The notes under the pieces were generated by a model. The model worked only from the letters and a program-made list of their open reading frames with translations. It was not told the DNA's origin and made no database searches. The translations under genes and the position numbers were made by a program. A DNA stretch of 64,000 nucleotides. Source: JAXMHB01 sp046346965 (GTDB lineage: Bacteria; Pseudomonadota; Gammaproteobacteria; Xanthomonadales; SZUA-5). How positions within the stretch are numbered: position 1 is the stretch's first letter; every line of letters starts with the position of its first letter. Shown piece by piece: positions 15,609-24,846 of this stretch. The stretch is taken from contig JAXMHB010000020.1 of assembly GCA_046346965.1 (NCBI GenBank), positions 1-64,000 on the forward strand. Reading direction: 5' to 3'.

Positions 15609-18194
15609 ATGCGAGAGTCCTTGCGCCAACGCTGGCCGGAGATCCGCGCGCTGTTGGAGGCCGCAGTGGCCCAGCCGCGCGCCGAGCGCGCGCGCTTTGT
15701 GGACATCCACGCCGCCGACCCCGCGCTGGCGGCGGCGGTGCACGAGTTGCTGGCCGCGGAGGACCCGGCCACGCTGGCGGAGACACCGGCGGTGGCCTCG
15801 GTCGACCTCCGGGGTGCCCGTCTGGGTCCGTTTCGCCTGGACTGCCGCATCGGCGCCGGCGGCATGGGCGAGGTCTGGCGCGCCGAGCGGGTCGAGGGCG
15901 GCATCGCGCAGACGGTGGCGATCAAGCTGCTGCACGCCGGGCTCGATCAAGGCGAAGGCGGACGACGCTTCGCGCAGGAACGGCAGATCCTGGCCGAACT
16001 GGACCATCCCTCGATTGCGCGCCTGATCGACGGCGGACTCAGTCCGGATGGGCGTCTGTGGTACGCGATGGAGCTGGTCGACGGCGACAGCATCACCGCC
16101 TATGCCGAGCGCCATGCGCTGACCGTGCGGGCGCGCGTGCAGCTGCTGGTCGCGGTGGCCGAGGCGGTGGCAGCGGCCCACGCGCGCGGCGTGATTCATC
16201 GCGATCTGAAGCCGTCGAACCTGTTGATCGATGGCCGCGGACGTCCGCGCCTGCTGGACTTCGGCATCGCCAAGCGGCTGGAGCCGTCGGCGCAGAGCAC
16301 CGCGACCGCGTGGCAGGCGTTCACCCCCACGCATGCGGCGCCCGAGCAGATTGCCGGCGAGACCATCGAGCGCGCCACCGATGTCTGGGCGCTGGGGGTG
16401 GTCGCCTACGAGCTTTTGACCGGACGACTGCCCTTTGATCGCGCGCAGACGCCGTTGGCGGCGCTGAGTGATCGCGTGCGCAGCGAGGCCGCGACCGCGC
16501 CGAGTCGGCATCCGTCGGCGCAGCGTACTGGCGAGCGCATCGACGCCGGGCTGGACCGCATCGTATTGCAGTGCCTGAATCCGCGACCGGCCGATCGCTA
16601 CCTCGACGCCGTCGCGCTGGCGGCCGATCTGCAGCGCTGGCTGGACGGTCTGCCGGTGCAGGCGCGCGGTCTCAGTCTGCGTTATCGGCTCGGGCGACGG
16701 CTGCGGCGGCTGCGCCGGTGGGTGCTGCCGGCGCTGCTCCTGCTGCTGGCGCTGCTGTGGCTGGCGGCGAGACCCGCACCAGCGCCCGCGCCGGCCGGCG
16801 CGGTGATCGACGATCCGGCGCAGCTGCCGGCGGCGGATCAGGCGCGCTGGGCGGCAATCCAGTCGCTGCAAACGCCGGGCACCGACGCCGCCTACGCACA
16901 GACGCGCGCGGCGCTGGCGGCGCTGATCGACGCGCAGCCCGACTTCCTGCCGGCCTATCTGGAACTGGCCGATGTGATTGCCCGCCTCAGTCTGATCAAT
17001 GCCATCGATCGCGCGGAGGCGCTGCGCGAGGTGCGGCGTTTGAGTGGTCTGGCGATGGCGCGGCATGCCGAGGCTTTCGAGTCGCGCGCACTGCTGGCGC
17101 GCTTGGGCTATCTGGAGGCCGAGTACGAGTTCAATCCCTCGAAGATGCTGGCAGCGCTGCGCAGCCATGAAGCGCTGCTGCGCGAGCGCCCGCAGCAATT
17201 GGGCCTGTGGCAGATCGCGATGCAGGCGGCCGGTTCATTGGGCATGCCGGAGCGGGTGCTGGAACTGGCGCGCGGCGCCGACGCCGTGCGCGCCGATGGC
17301 CGTACGGCGGTGATCGAGCTGCGCGCACTGGCGGATCTGGGCCGGCTGGACGAGGCCGCCGCGGCGCAGCGGCGCGCGATCGCCCTGCTGCCCGGGCGCA
17401 GCGACGCCTATGCCTATTTGTATGCCGCCCATGCGCGCCTCGGCCACTGGCGCGAGGCGCTCGCGCAGATCGCGCTGTGCGAGGCGAATGGCGCTGATCG
17501 CTGCGAACGTCTGCGCGGCAATCTGCGGCTGCTGTTGCGTGCCGATGGGCCACCGCCGGCCAGCGCCCCTGCCGAAGGCTCACTGGACGCCGCGCTCGCC
17601 GCTGGCGGCTTTCGCGCCGGGCTGGACTGGGTCGAGGCTGCGCAGCGCCAGGGGCGCGATCTGTGGGCGCAGTCCTGGGGCACACTGGCGACGCAGGCGC
17701 TGGCGGAGGGCGATCACGCCGGCCTGCTCGCGGTGTTGCAGCGGCAGGTGCCGGGGATCGTCGACGGCGACCCACCCGGCCCGCATGTCAGCTGGCTGGC
17801 ACTGATGGTGGGCTATGCGCATCAGGGGCTGGGCGAGACCGAGCGCGCGCGTGGCGATTTCGAACGCGCGCTGGCGGCGGCGGAGCAGCTGCCGGAAGCC
17901 ACGCGCGCACAGTCGCCGCAGCTGCCGGATGTGCTGGCGCTGGCCTGGCTGGGGCGCATCGACGAGGCGCTGGCGCGACTGCGGCGCTATCTGGACCTGG
18001 GTTGGTCCTCGGAACGCGTGCTGATGGAAACGCCTTGTCGCTACGCCTGCCTCAACGGCCGCGTGCGCCCCGATCCGCTGCTGGCACCGCTGCTGAATCT
18101 GCCCGCCTTCCAGCAAGCGATGGCCGAGGTGCGGGCGCGCAATGCCGCAGCGCTGGCGGCCTTGCGCCGCGAAGGCCTGCTGCCACCCGGCTGA
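15609..18194 (+). CDS. Transmembrane Ser/Thr protein kinase with C-terminal sensor/TPR-like domain
   Basis: The 861-residue protein uses the ATG at 15609; in-frame sequence upstream is the heptamer repeat. The kinase domain (~72-345) is intact: glycine loop IGAGGMGEVW, K106 (VAIKLL), catalytic D199 (VIHRDLKPSN), D217 (LLDFGIAK) and APEQIAGE. TM is at ~371-388. The ~470-residue C-terminal part is helical and repetitive (LADLGRLDEAAAAQRRAIAL, GHWREALAQIALCEANG), like TPR repeats, and is expected in the periplasm. Kinases of this layout pair with TIGR02999 sigma factors (one is at 12440). It converges on the permease gene, six bases away. Confidence 0.92.
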   Translation: MRESLRQRWPEIRALLEAAVAQPRAERARFVDIHAADPALAAAVHELLAAEDPATLAETPAVASVDLRGARLGPFRLDCRIGAGGMGEVWRAERVEGGIAQTVAIKLLHAGLDQGEGGRRFAQERQILAELDHPSIARLIDGGLSPDGRLWYAMELVDGDSITAYAERHALTVRARVQLLVAVAEAVAAAHARGVIHRDLKPSNLLIDGRGRPRLLDFGIAKRLEPSAQSTATAWQAFTPTHAAPEQIAGETIERATDVWALGVVAYELLTGRLPFDRAQTPLAALSDRVRSEAATAPSRHPSAQRTGERIDAGLDRIVLQCLNPRPADRYLDAVALAADLQRWLDGLPVQARGLSLRYRLGRRLRRLRRWVLPALLLLLALLWLAARPAPAPAPAGAVIDDPAQLPAADQARWAAIQSLQTPGTDAAYAQTRAALAALIDAQPDFLPAYLELADVIARLSLINAIDRAEALREVRRLSGLAMARHAEAFESRALLARLGYLEAEYEFNPSKMLAALRSHEALLRERPQQLGLWQIAMQAAGSLGMPERVLELARGADAVRADGRTAVIELRALADLGRLDEAAAAQRRAIALLPGRSDAYAYLYAAHARLGHWREALAQIALCEANGADRCERLRGNLRLLLRADGPPPASAPAEGSLDAALAAGGFRAGLDWVEAAQRQGRDLWAQSWGTLATQALAEGDHAGLLAVLQRQVPGIVDGDPPGPHVSWLALMVGYAHQGLGETERARGDFERALAAAEQLPEATRAQSPQLPDVLALAWLGRIDEALARLRRYLDLGWSSERVLMETPCRYACLNGRVRPDPLLAPLLNLPAFQQAMAEVRARNAAALAALRREGLLPPG

Positions 18195-18200
18195 CGCCGG

Positions 18201-20627
18201 TCACGCATGCCGCAACGCCACCGCCGGGGCGGTGCGGGCGGCCTGGCGTGCCGGGCCAATGGCGGTGAGCAGCGCCAGCAGCAGCATCGCCAGGATCGCG
18301 CCAACCAGGGCCGAGAGATCCCAGGGATCGACGCCGACGAACAGGCTGGACACCAGTCGCAGCGCCAGCAGCGCCGGGACGATGGCGAGCGTCAATCCGA
18401 TCAGCACCAGTTTGAGGCCGCGCCAGCAGACCTCGCGCGCGATCTGCGTCGGCGCCGCGCCGAGCGCCTGGCGCACGCCGATCTCGCGCCAGCGCGCATG
18501 CACGAACTGCAGCAGCAATCCATACAACCCGAGGCCCACCAGCAGCAGGCCAAGCGCGCCGAGCCCGTTGATCACCACGCTGGCGATGCGCTGCGGCAGC
18601 AACGCGATGGCGGCTTGATCGGCCAGCCGGAACACCTGCGGCGGCGGCAGGTTGGCGTCCACCTGCTGCAGCAAGCGATGCACCGCGCTGGCCGCGGCCG
18701 CCGGCGTCAGCTCGGTGCGCAGCAGCAGATTCAGGCCTACCCGCGGCCACTGGCTCAAGGGCAACAGCAGATAGCCGCGCTGCGCTTCGCCGATTGCGCT
18801 GACGTGGCTGTCCTCGATCACGCCGACCACCTGCAGCGAGCGTCGGTTGTCGCCGTCGCCGTAGACGAAGCTGCGGCCGATCGGATCGGCGCTGCCGAAG
18901 ATCTGCGTGGCCAGATGCCGGTTGATGATCACCACCGCCGGCGTATCGCTGCGATCGCCGTCGCTGAAATCGCGTCCGCGCAGGGCGATCCCGAGGGTGG
19001 CGGCGAAGCCCGGCGTCACCACATTGGCGTCCGGATACAGCCCCTCGGGCGGCAAGCCCTCGCCCTCGACGCTGCCCAGGCTCATCGAAGACAGCGTCAG
19101 CGGCACCACCGCCGCCAGCGCCGCCTGCTCCACGCCCGGCAACTGACGCGCGGCATCCAGCAGCGTGGCCGCCACCGGCAGTGCGCGCGTGCTGTCGTAG
19201 CCACTGGTGCCTAGATCGAAATCGAAGGTCAGCACGCGCTCGACCTCGATGCCAGGATTGCTGATCTGATCAGCCTGGGTGGCGCGCAGCACGCCAGCGC
19301 CGGCCACCACCAGCACCAGCGTGGTTGCCACCTGCAGCACCGACAGCAGCTGCTGCGCGCGCTGCGAGCGAAAGCGCTGCAGCTCGCCAGCCAGCCGGCT
19401 GCGCGCGGCGCGCCAGGCCGGCAGCAGCCCGCAGGCCAGCGCGGTCAGCAGCGTCAGCAGCGCGCCGAAAGCGAGCACGCGCGCGTCCGGCGTGATGTCG
19501 AAATGCAACGGCAGCGGAATCGGCAGCGGCACCGCCAGCAGCAGGCGCAGTCCCAGCCACGACAGCAGCACACCGAGCACGGTGGCCAGCAGCGCCAGGA
19601 TCAGCGTCTCCGACAGCAGCAGCGACAGCAACTGCGGACGCGAGGCGCCCAGCGACAAATGCACCGCCAGCTCGCTGCGGCGTTCCTCGGCGCGCGCCAG
19701 CGCCAGCCCGGCGACGTTGATGCAGGCCACCAGCAGCAGCGTGCTGACCAGCGTGGCGAGCACGCCGACGAAGATCAGCAGGCCACGCATGGCATCGCGC
19801 GGCAGCGGACGCAGCGGGCTGGCGCTCAGCGTCAGGTCGGCGCGCACACTGTCGTCCTGCTCGGCGCGCTGGCTCACCAGGCGCTCGCCAATGGTGGCCA
19901 GCTCCGCCTGCACCTGCGCCAGCGTGTAGCCCTCGGCGATGCGCGCGCCGGTCAGCAACCAGCTGCCGAGCCGGTTGTCGATCAGGCCCGCATCTCCGGG
20001 CCGCAGCAGCGCCACTTGCGTGACCGGCAGATAGAAATCCGGGCTGATGCCGGCGATGTGGCCGCGAAACTCGGGCGCGGCGATGCCGACGATCACGAAG
20101 CCGCTGCCGTTGATCGTGATCGGACGCCCGATCACCGCCGGATCGGCGCCGTACAAGCGCTGCCAGCTGCTGTAGCTCAGCACCGCGGCCGGTGCGTCCG
20201 AGCCCGGCCGCATATCGGCGGCGTCGAGCAGACGGCCGGCGTGGGCGCGCACCTGCAGCGCCCCGAAATAGTCGGCGCTGACCAGCAGGCCGAAGCTGTT
20301 GCTGGCTGTGGCGGCGCCCTCCGGCCGCACCGCCAGCGGGCTGAAGGCATAGGCGTACACCGCGCTCAGCGACTGCGCCTGCGCCTCCAGGTCCTGGAAA
20401 TCGGGATAGGACAGCGTGCCAAAGCCGGCGCTGACGCGCCCGACTTCGAGCAGCCCCGCGGGTGCGCCGATGCCGGGCAGCGGTCGCAGCAGACTGACGT
20501 TGACGACGGTGAACAGGGCGGTCAGCGCGCCGATGGCGAGCGCCAGCGGCAGCACCGCCAGCACGCCGAGCACGGGCCGCCGGGTCCACAGTCGCAGGGC
20601 TTTGGCGAGATGGGAGAAGAGCTGCAT
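18201..20627 (-). CDS. ABC transporter permease, MacB/ADOP type
   Basis: The 808-residue protein starts at the ATG at 20627 (MQLFSHLAKALRLWTRRPVLG). It has the duplicated FtsX/MacB layout: TM ~23-42, a large periplasmic MacB_PCD domain (VSLLRPLPG ... LSYPDFQDLEAQAQSLSAVYAY), three TM helices (~280-440), a second periplasmic domain (~470-680), and three C-terminal TM helices with the FtsX motif (VHARWREIGVRQALGAAPTQIAREV). ADOP permeases occur without their own ATPase and are often near regulators. No ATP-binding subunit or membrane-fusion gene is nearby, so it is an orphan here. The substrate (peptide, macrolide or lipoprotein) cannot be told. An unassigned 165-bp gap precedes it. Confidence 0.88.
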   Translation of the reverse strand: MQLFSHLAKALRLWTRRPVLGVLAVLPLALAIGALTALFTVVNVSLLRPLPGIGAPAGLLEVGRVSAGFGTLSYPDFQDLEAQAQSLSAVYAYAFSPLAVRPEGAATASNSFGLLVSADYFGALQVRAHAGRLLDAADMRPGSDAPAAVLSYSSWQRLYGADPAVIGRPITINGSGFVIVGIAAPEFRGHIAGISPDFYLPVTQVALLRPGDAGLIDNRLGSWLLTGARIAEGYTLAQVQAELATIGERLVSQRAEQDDSVRADLTLSASPLRPLPRDAMRGLLIFVGVLATLVSTLLLVACINVAGLALARAEERRSELAVHLSLGASRPQLLSLLLSETLILALLATVLGVLLSWLGLRLLLAVPLPIPLPLHFDITPDARVLAFGALLTLLTALACGLLPAWRAARSRLAGELQRFRSQRAQQLLSVLQVATTLVLVVAGAGVLRATQADQISNPGIEVERVLTFDFDLGTSGYDSTRALPVAATLLDAARQLPGVEQAALAAVVPLTLSSMSLGSVEGEGLPPEGLYPDANVVTPGFAATLGIALRGRDFSDGDRSDTPAVVIINRHLATQIFGSADPIGRSFVYGDGDNRRSLQVVGVIEDSHVSAIGEAQRGYLLLPLSQWPRVGLNLLLRTELTPAAAASAVHRLLQQVDANLPPPQVFRLADQAAIALLPQRIASVVINGLGALGLLLVGLGLYGLLLQFVHARWREIGVRQALGAAPTQIAREVCWRGLKLVLIGLTLAIVPALLALRLVSSLFVGVDPWDLSALVGAILAMLLLALLTAIGPARQAARTAPAVALRHA

Positions 20628-20792
20628 GGCGATCACCGGAGCCGAAGTCGCACGCCGTCTAGCATGCAACGTGCCAGCGAGTCGCGACGCGGCGCAGCGG
20701 CGGACGCGGCCCATCGATGCGCGGCGGCTGGCGCGCGGGCTGTCCGAATGCGCACAAGGCGCCACGCCAGCGAACGCAGTTCGCTGTGCGTC

Positions 20793-21809
20793 TCAGGCCT
20801 TGGGTGGCGCCACCGACTCGCGCAGGATGATGCGGGCCGGGTGCAGACTGGCGCGCGCCACCGCCTCGCCCGCGCGCAGTTGGTCGATCAGCATCTGCGT
20901 GGCGGTGCGCGCCATCTCGCGGATCGGCTGCTGGATGGTGGTCAGCGAGGGCCAGATCTGGCGCGCGATCGGCGCGTCGTCGAAACCGACCACCGACACG
21001 TCCTCGGGCACGCGCACGCCAAGCGCGTGAGCGGCCTTGACCACGCCGCCTGCCATGTCGTCGTTGGCGGCGAAAATCGCCGTCGGTGGCGCCGCCATCT
21101 GCAGCAGCTGCAGGCCGGCGCGCTGGCCGGCGTCGAACAGATTGTCGCCCGCCACCACCAGCGACTCATCGACATCGATGCCGTGGTCGTGCATCGCCTT
21201 GCGATAGCCCTGGTAGCGCAGGCCGACGGCGCGATGGTCCGGATGGCCGGTGATGAAGGCAATGCGCCGGTGGCCCTGCTCGATCAGCCGGCTGGCGAGC
21301 TCGTAGCTGGCTTCGAGGTCGTTGGTCTCGACGAAGGGATGCGCTTCCTTGTGCACAGTCGGCGCGATGCGCACCAGCGGGATGCCAGCCTGTTGCAGCA
21401 ACTCGATGGCTTCGAGGTGATCGGAGATCGGCGGCGACAACAGCACGCCGTCGATGCGCTTGTCGTGGATCAGCTCGCTCACCTCGTTGAGCAGACCGCC
21501 GGCATGCACATCGCCGGGACGGATCACCAACTCGTAGCCCAGCGGCCGGCAGCTCTCCAGCACGCCTTCCTGGATGTCGATGACGTAGTGCGCGCCGGGG
21601 TGGCCGTAGATCAGGCCCAGCATGTAGGAGCGATTGCCGGCCAGACTGCGCGCCGACATCCGCGGCCGGTAGTTGAGCTTGGCAATCGCCGCCTCGACGC
21701 GTTCGCGCGTTTCCGGGCGCACATTGGGTTCACGATTGACCACCCGCGATACGGTCTTGATCGACACTCCGGCTTCGGCGGCGACATCGTCAATGATCGC
21801 GTGGCTCAT
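20793..21809 (-). CDS. LacI-family transcriptional repressor
   Basis: The protein has 338 residues from the ATG at 21809, with AGGA seven bases upstream; an ATG two codons earlier is also possible. The N-terminal helix-turn-helix is IDDVAAEAGVSIKTVSRVVN, then the hinge NYRPRMSARSLAGNRS, then a periplasmic-binding-protein-like sensor (~60-335; TAIFAANDDMAGGVVKAA, VSVVGFDDAPIARQIWPSLT). It is last in the minus-strand set TonB receptor, GH1, transporter, lacI. Three palindromes with the CG-centred dyad expected for LacI proteins lie in the receptor/halogenase intergenic region (27342-27425). It likely represses that divergent pair until a sugar is present. Confidence 0.9.
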   Translation of the reverse strand: MSHAIIDDVAAEAGVSIKTVSRVVNREPNVRPETRERVEAAIAKLNYRPRMSARSLAGNRSYMLGLIYGHPGAHYVIDIQEGVLESCRPLGYELVIRPGDVHAGGLLNEVSELIHDKRIDGVLLSPPISDHLEAIELLQQAGIPLVRIAPTVHKEAHPFVETNDLEASYELASRLIEQGHRRIAFITGHPDHRAVGLRYQGYRKAMHDHGIDVDESLVVAGDNLFDAGQRAGLQLLQMAAPPTAIFAANDDMAGGVVKAAHALGVRVPEDVSVVGFDDAPIARQIWPSLTTIQQPIREMARTATQMLIDQLRAGEAVARASLHPARIILRESVAPPKA

Positions 21810-21863
21810 CGGCATCCTGTTGATGTCCCCGGTTGGCAGTGGTGGTCGCGGTCGATGCAGGCC

Positions 21864-23246
21864 TCAGCTCGCAGTTCCGGCACGGCGTTCGGCAATCAGC
21901 CGCACGATCTCGGCGTGGCGCTGGCTGCCCAAACGGTAGTACAGCATGACGGCGCACGAAGCCAGCATGCCACAGGCCGGAATGATGGTAATCAGGTGCA
22001 ACAGTCCGCGCAGCGTCTCCGGACTCTGCGCCTGATTGGGCACATAGCCGATCCAGTGCAGGTAGACGCCGACGAAGGCCGAGGACACGCCGAGCGCGGT
22101 TTTCTGGATCAGCGTCACCAGACCAAACACGAAGCCCTCGGCGCGGATGCCGGTCTGCCACTCGCCGTACTCCACGGTGTCGGGCACGATCGACCAGAAG
22201 TTCACGGCGATCGAGGCCGAGCCCAGCGCGGACAGTCCGATCAGCAGCGTCAGCGTGGTGGTATCGGGCTGCGGTTGTGCCAGCAGTACCAGCACCGCGA
22301 GCGTGGAGATGGTCAGCCCGAGGATCCACGCCCAGCGCTTGCCGATGCGCCGACTGAGCCAGGTCCACGGCAGGATGGCGAGCATCTGCACGAAAGGAAT
22401 CATGCTGACCAGATTGCCAGTGACCTCGGCGTCGCGGCCGAGCACGTACTGCACGTAGTAAGCCAGGCTCGCGCCGGTGACGGTGCTGGCAAAGCCGAAC
22501 AGCGCAATCGCCGCCGAGGCCTGCAGAAAGGGCACGTTGCGCAGGATCATGCGCAGCATCGGCAGCAAGGGCACGGCGGCGCTGCGGTGGGCATCGGCCT
22601 CGACGCGTTCCTCGGTGCCGGCGAAGCAGCCGTACAGCACCAGGGTGGCCAGCGTGGACAGCAGCGCGGCCGACAGGAAGTAGGCCGATTCCGGGTGATC
22701 GACGCCGAACCAGGCCACCAGCCGCGGCGTGAAGTAACCCACCACCGCCGAGCCGCTGAACGCAAACAGCATGCGCACGCCGGCCAGCCAGTTGCGCTCC
22801 ATCGAGTCGCGCGTCATCGAGGCCATCATCGCGCCGTAGGGGATGTTCACGGCGGCGTACACGGTGCGGAACAGCAGCTGGGTCGCCAGCGCGTAGACCA
22901 CCAGCGCGGTATCGGCGAAGGGCACCGGCAGAAACACCAGCGAGAAACTCGCCGCCAGCGGAATGCTGCCGTAGAGCATGTAGGGCCGATAGCGCCCGTG
23001 GCGCGAGCGCGTGCGGCTGGCGAGGATGCCGACATAAGGGTCGACGAGGCCATCCCAGATCAGGCAGACCATCACGATCACGCCGGCGGTATCGCTCGGC
23101 AGGCCGAGCACATCGGTGTAGTACTTGAGCAGGAAGACCTGCAGCGGCAACCAATAGAAATTGAAGGCGAAATCGCCCAGGCCGTAGCCCAGATAGTGCT
23201 TCAGCGACAGCCGTGGCGCGCTGTCTGCAGGTGCGGCGGAGTTCAT
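21864..23246 (-). CDS. GPH-family sugar:cation symporter (MFS)
   Basis: This 460-residue inner-membrane carrier of the glycoside-pentoside-hexuronide (MelB-like) family has twelve hydrophobic helices. The N-terminal family signature is present: YGLGDFAFNFYWLPLQVFLL, then VCLIWDGLVDPYVGILASRT (conserved Asp in helix II), RHGRYRPYMLYGSIP and PYGAMMASMTRDSMERNWLAGVRM. It probably brings the glycoside or sugar released in the periplasm into the cell, with H+ or Na+. It lies between GH1 (57 bp upstream) and lacI (about 50 bp downstream) in one direction. Confidence 0.9.
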   Translation of the reverse strand: MNSAAPADSAPRLSLKHYLGYGLGDFAFNFYWLPLQVFLLKYYTDVLGLPSDTAGVIVMVCLIWDGLVDPYVGILASRTRSRHGRYRPYMLYGSIPLAASFSLVFLPVPFADTALVVYALATQLLFRTVYAAVNIPYGAMMASMTRDSMERNWLAGVRMLFAFSGSAVVGYFTPRLVAWFGVDHPESAYFLSAALLSTLATLVLYGCFAGTEERVEADAHRSAAVPLLPMLRMILRNVPFLQASAAIALFGFASTVTGASLAYYVQYVLGRDAEVTGNLVSMIPFVQMLAILPWTWLSRRIGKRWAWILGLTISTLAVLVLLAQPQPDTTTLTLLIGLSALGSASIAVNFWSIVPDTVEYGEWQTGIRAEGFVFGLVTLIQKTALGVSSAFVGVYLHWIGYVPNQAQSPETLRGLLHLITIIPACGMLASCAVMLYYRLGSQRHAEIVRLIAERRAGTAS

Positions 23247-23303
23247 GGGCGGCGCTCGCGGACTCGGGTGGCGGGATGATGGCTGCGCTGGCGGTGGATC
23301 ACA

Positions 23304-24683
23304 TCAGGGCAGTCGATGGCTTTGGGCGAGCGCCCGATACCAATGGCCGGAGGCCTTGATCGTGCGCCGCTGACCGTGCTCGAAATCGACGTGGACGATG
23401 CCAAAGCGCTGGGTATAGCCCTCGGCCCACTCGAAGTTGTCGAGCAAGCTCCAGTAATGAAAGCCGCGCACCGGCACGCCGTCGGCCATCGCCGCCGCCA
23501 TCGCCCGGATGTGCTCGGCCAGGAACTGGATGCGCGCCTGGTCGTCGATCTGGCCATCGGCGCCGGGGCCGGTGTTGTAGGCAGCGCCACATTCGGTGAT
23601 CTCGATCGGTCGATGACCGGTGGCCGCGGCCATGGTCAGCAGGATGTCGTGAAAGCCCTGGGCGTCGATATCCCAGCCGATGTCGGTCTGCGGCAGCTCG
23701 CCCAGCCCCTTCGCCCAGTGCGCCTGACAGTGCAGTCCGGGGATCTCGCAGCCGGTCTCGGCGTGCCGTACCAGCCACGGCGAGTAGTAGTTCAGCCCGA
23801 TGAAATCGAGCGGCGCGCGCACCAGATCGGCATCACCCGCCTGCCAGCCAAGCAGCGCGTCCTGCTCGGCGGGATCGAGCACGCCCTCGGGGTAGGCGCC
23901 GTGCAGCGCCGGGTGGACGAACCACAGGTTCAGGAAACGGTGCCAGCGCTCGGCGGCGGCCACGTCCTCCGGCCGCGCGCTGGCCGGAATCATCGGCGCC
24001 ACATCGAAGGCGCTGCCGATCTCGGCATCGCTGCGCTGCGCCTTGAGCACGCGATAGGCCATGCCCTGCGCCAGATTGACTGTGTGGGTGGCGCGCATAA
24101 AGGCCAGCGGATCGCGCCGTCCGGGCGCGTGCACGCCCAGCCAGTAGCCGGTCGAGGTGAAGGTCTTGGGCTCGTTCAACACCACGAAATGGCGCACCCG
24201 ATCCGCCAGCGCCTCGGCCACCAGCGCGACGTAGTCGGCGAAGCGCGCGGCGGTGTCACGATTCGCCCAGCCGCCGGCGTCTTCCAGCACCTGCGGCAAA
24301 TCCCAGTGATACAGCGTCAGCAGCGGGCGCAGACCGGCGGCCAGCACGCTATCGGTCAGCCGCTTGTAGTAATCGAGGCCAGCGGCATTGGCAGCGCCGC
24401 GACCGAGCGGCTGCACGCGCGGCCAGGCCACCGAGTAGCGGTAGCTCTTGAGGCCCAGGGCCTGCACCAGCGCCACATCCTCGGCGTAGCGATGGTAGCT
24501 GTCGCAGGCCACATCGCCGTGGTGTTGCTCGCGCACCTTGCCCGGCGTGTGGGCGAAGCGGTCCCAGATGGATTCGGATTTGCCGTCGGCGTCAGAGGCG
24601 CCTTCGATCTGATAGGCCGCGGTGGCGGCGCCCCAGATGAAGTCGGGCGGAAACACCACGGGTTGCTGGCTGTGCGTGGGCAT
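23304..24683 (-). CDS. GH1 beta-glucosidase/beta-glycosidase
   Basis: The 459-residue (beta/alpha)8 enzyme starts at the ATG at 24683 (MPTHSQQPVVFPPDFIWGAA); an upstream extension is not family-like. It shows the GH1 N-terminal signature FIWGAATAAYQIEGA, WPRV, acid/base E171 in VVLNEPKTF, NYYSPW and nucleophile E364 in EITECGAAYN. Most GH1 enzymes read TENG around the nucleophile; here the Asn is Cys (TECG). No signal peptide, so it is cytoplasmic and acts on sugars brought in by the adjacent GPH carrier. It releases glucose or a related sugar from beta-glycosides. It follows the TonB-receptor terminator by 40 bp, with a GCGAGG ribosome site. Confidence 0.92.
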   Translation of the reverse strand: MPTHSQQPVVFPPDFIWGAATAAYQIEGASDADGKSESIWDRFAHTPGKVREQHHGDVACDSYHRYAEDVALVQALGLKSYRYSVAWPRVQPLGRGAANAAGLDYYKRLTDSVLAAGLRPLLTLYHWDLPQVLEDAGGWANRDTAARFADYVALVAEALADRVRHFVVLNEPKTFTSTGYWLGVHAPGRRDPLAFMRATHTVNLAQGMAYRVLKAQRSDAEIGSAFDVAPMIPASARPEDVAAAERWHRFLNLWFVHPALHGAYPEGVLDPAEQDALLGWQAGDADLVRAPLDFIGLNYYSPWLVRHAETGCEIPGLHCQAHWAKGLGELPQTDIGWDIDAQGFHDILLTMAAATGHRPIEITECGAAYNTGPGADGQIDDQARIQFLAEHIRAMAAAMADGVPVRGFHYWSLLDNFEWAEGYTQRFGIVHVDFEHGQRRTIKASGHWYRALAQSHRLP

Positions 24684-24724
24684 GGCGGGCCTCGCTGGGA
24701 GCCGCCGCAGCGGCTGATCGATGC

Positions 24725-24755
24725 AAAAAATCGCCGGCAACTCCTGTCACCGGCG
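24725..24755 (-). terminator. Rho-independent terminator after the TonB receptor gene
   Basis: On the minus strand CGCCGG and CCGGCG pair around a 12-base loop and are followed by ATTTTTT. It sits between the receptor stop (24847) and the GH1 start (24683), so it could attenuate GH1 expression relative to the receptor. Confidence 0.65.
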
Positions 24756-24846
24756 CCGGACGCGCCCCGGCACGGCTGGCCGGCGCCTGGGGACGCCGGC
24801 ACAGCCGTGGAGTTCTGGAGGGGGAACTCAGGGCGCGGAGGGACCG

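Noticed and set aside
19503..23279. 1258-codon open frame on the + strand
   Set aside because: It is antisense to the permease, lacI and transporter genes; composition is Gln/Arg/His-rich noise typical of antisense frames in GC-rich DNA.
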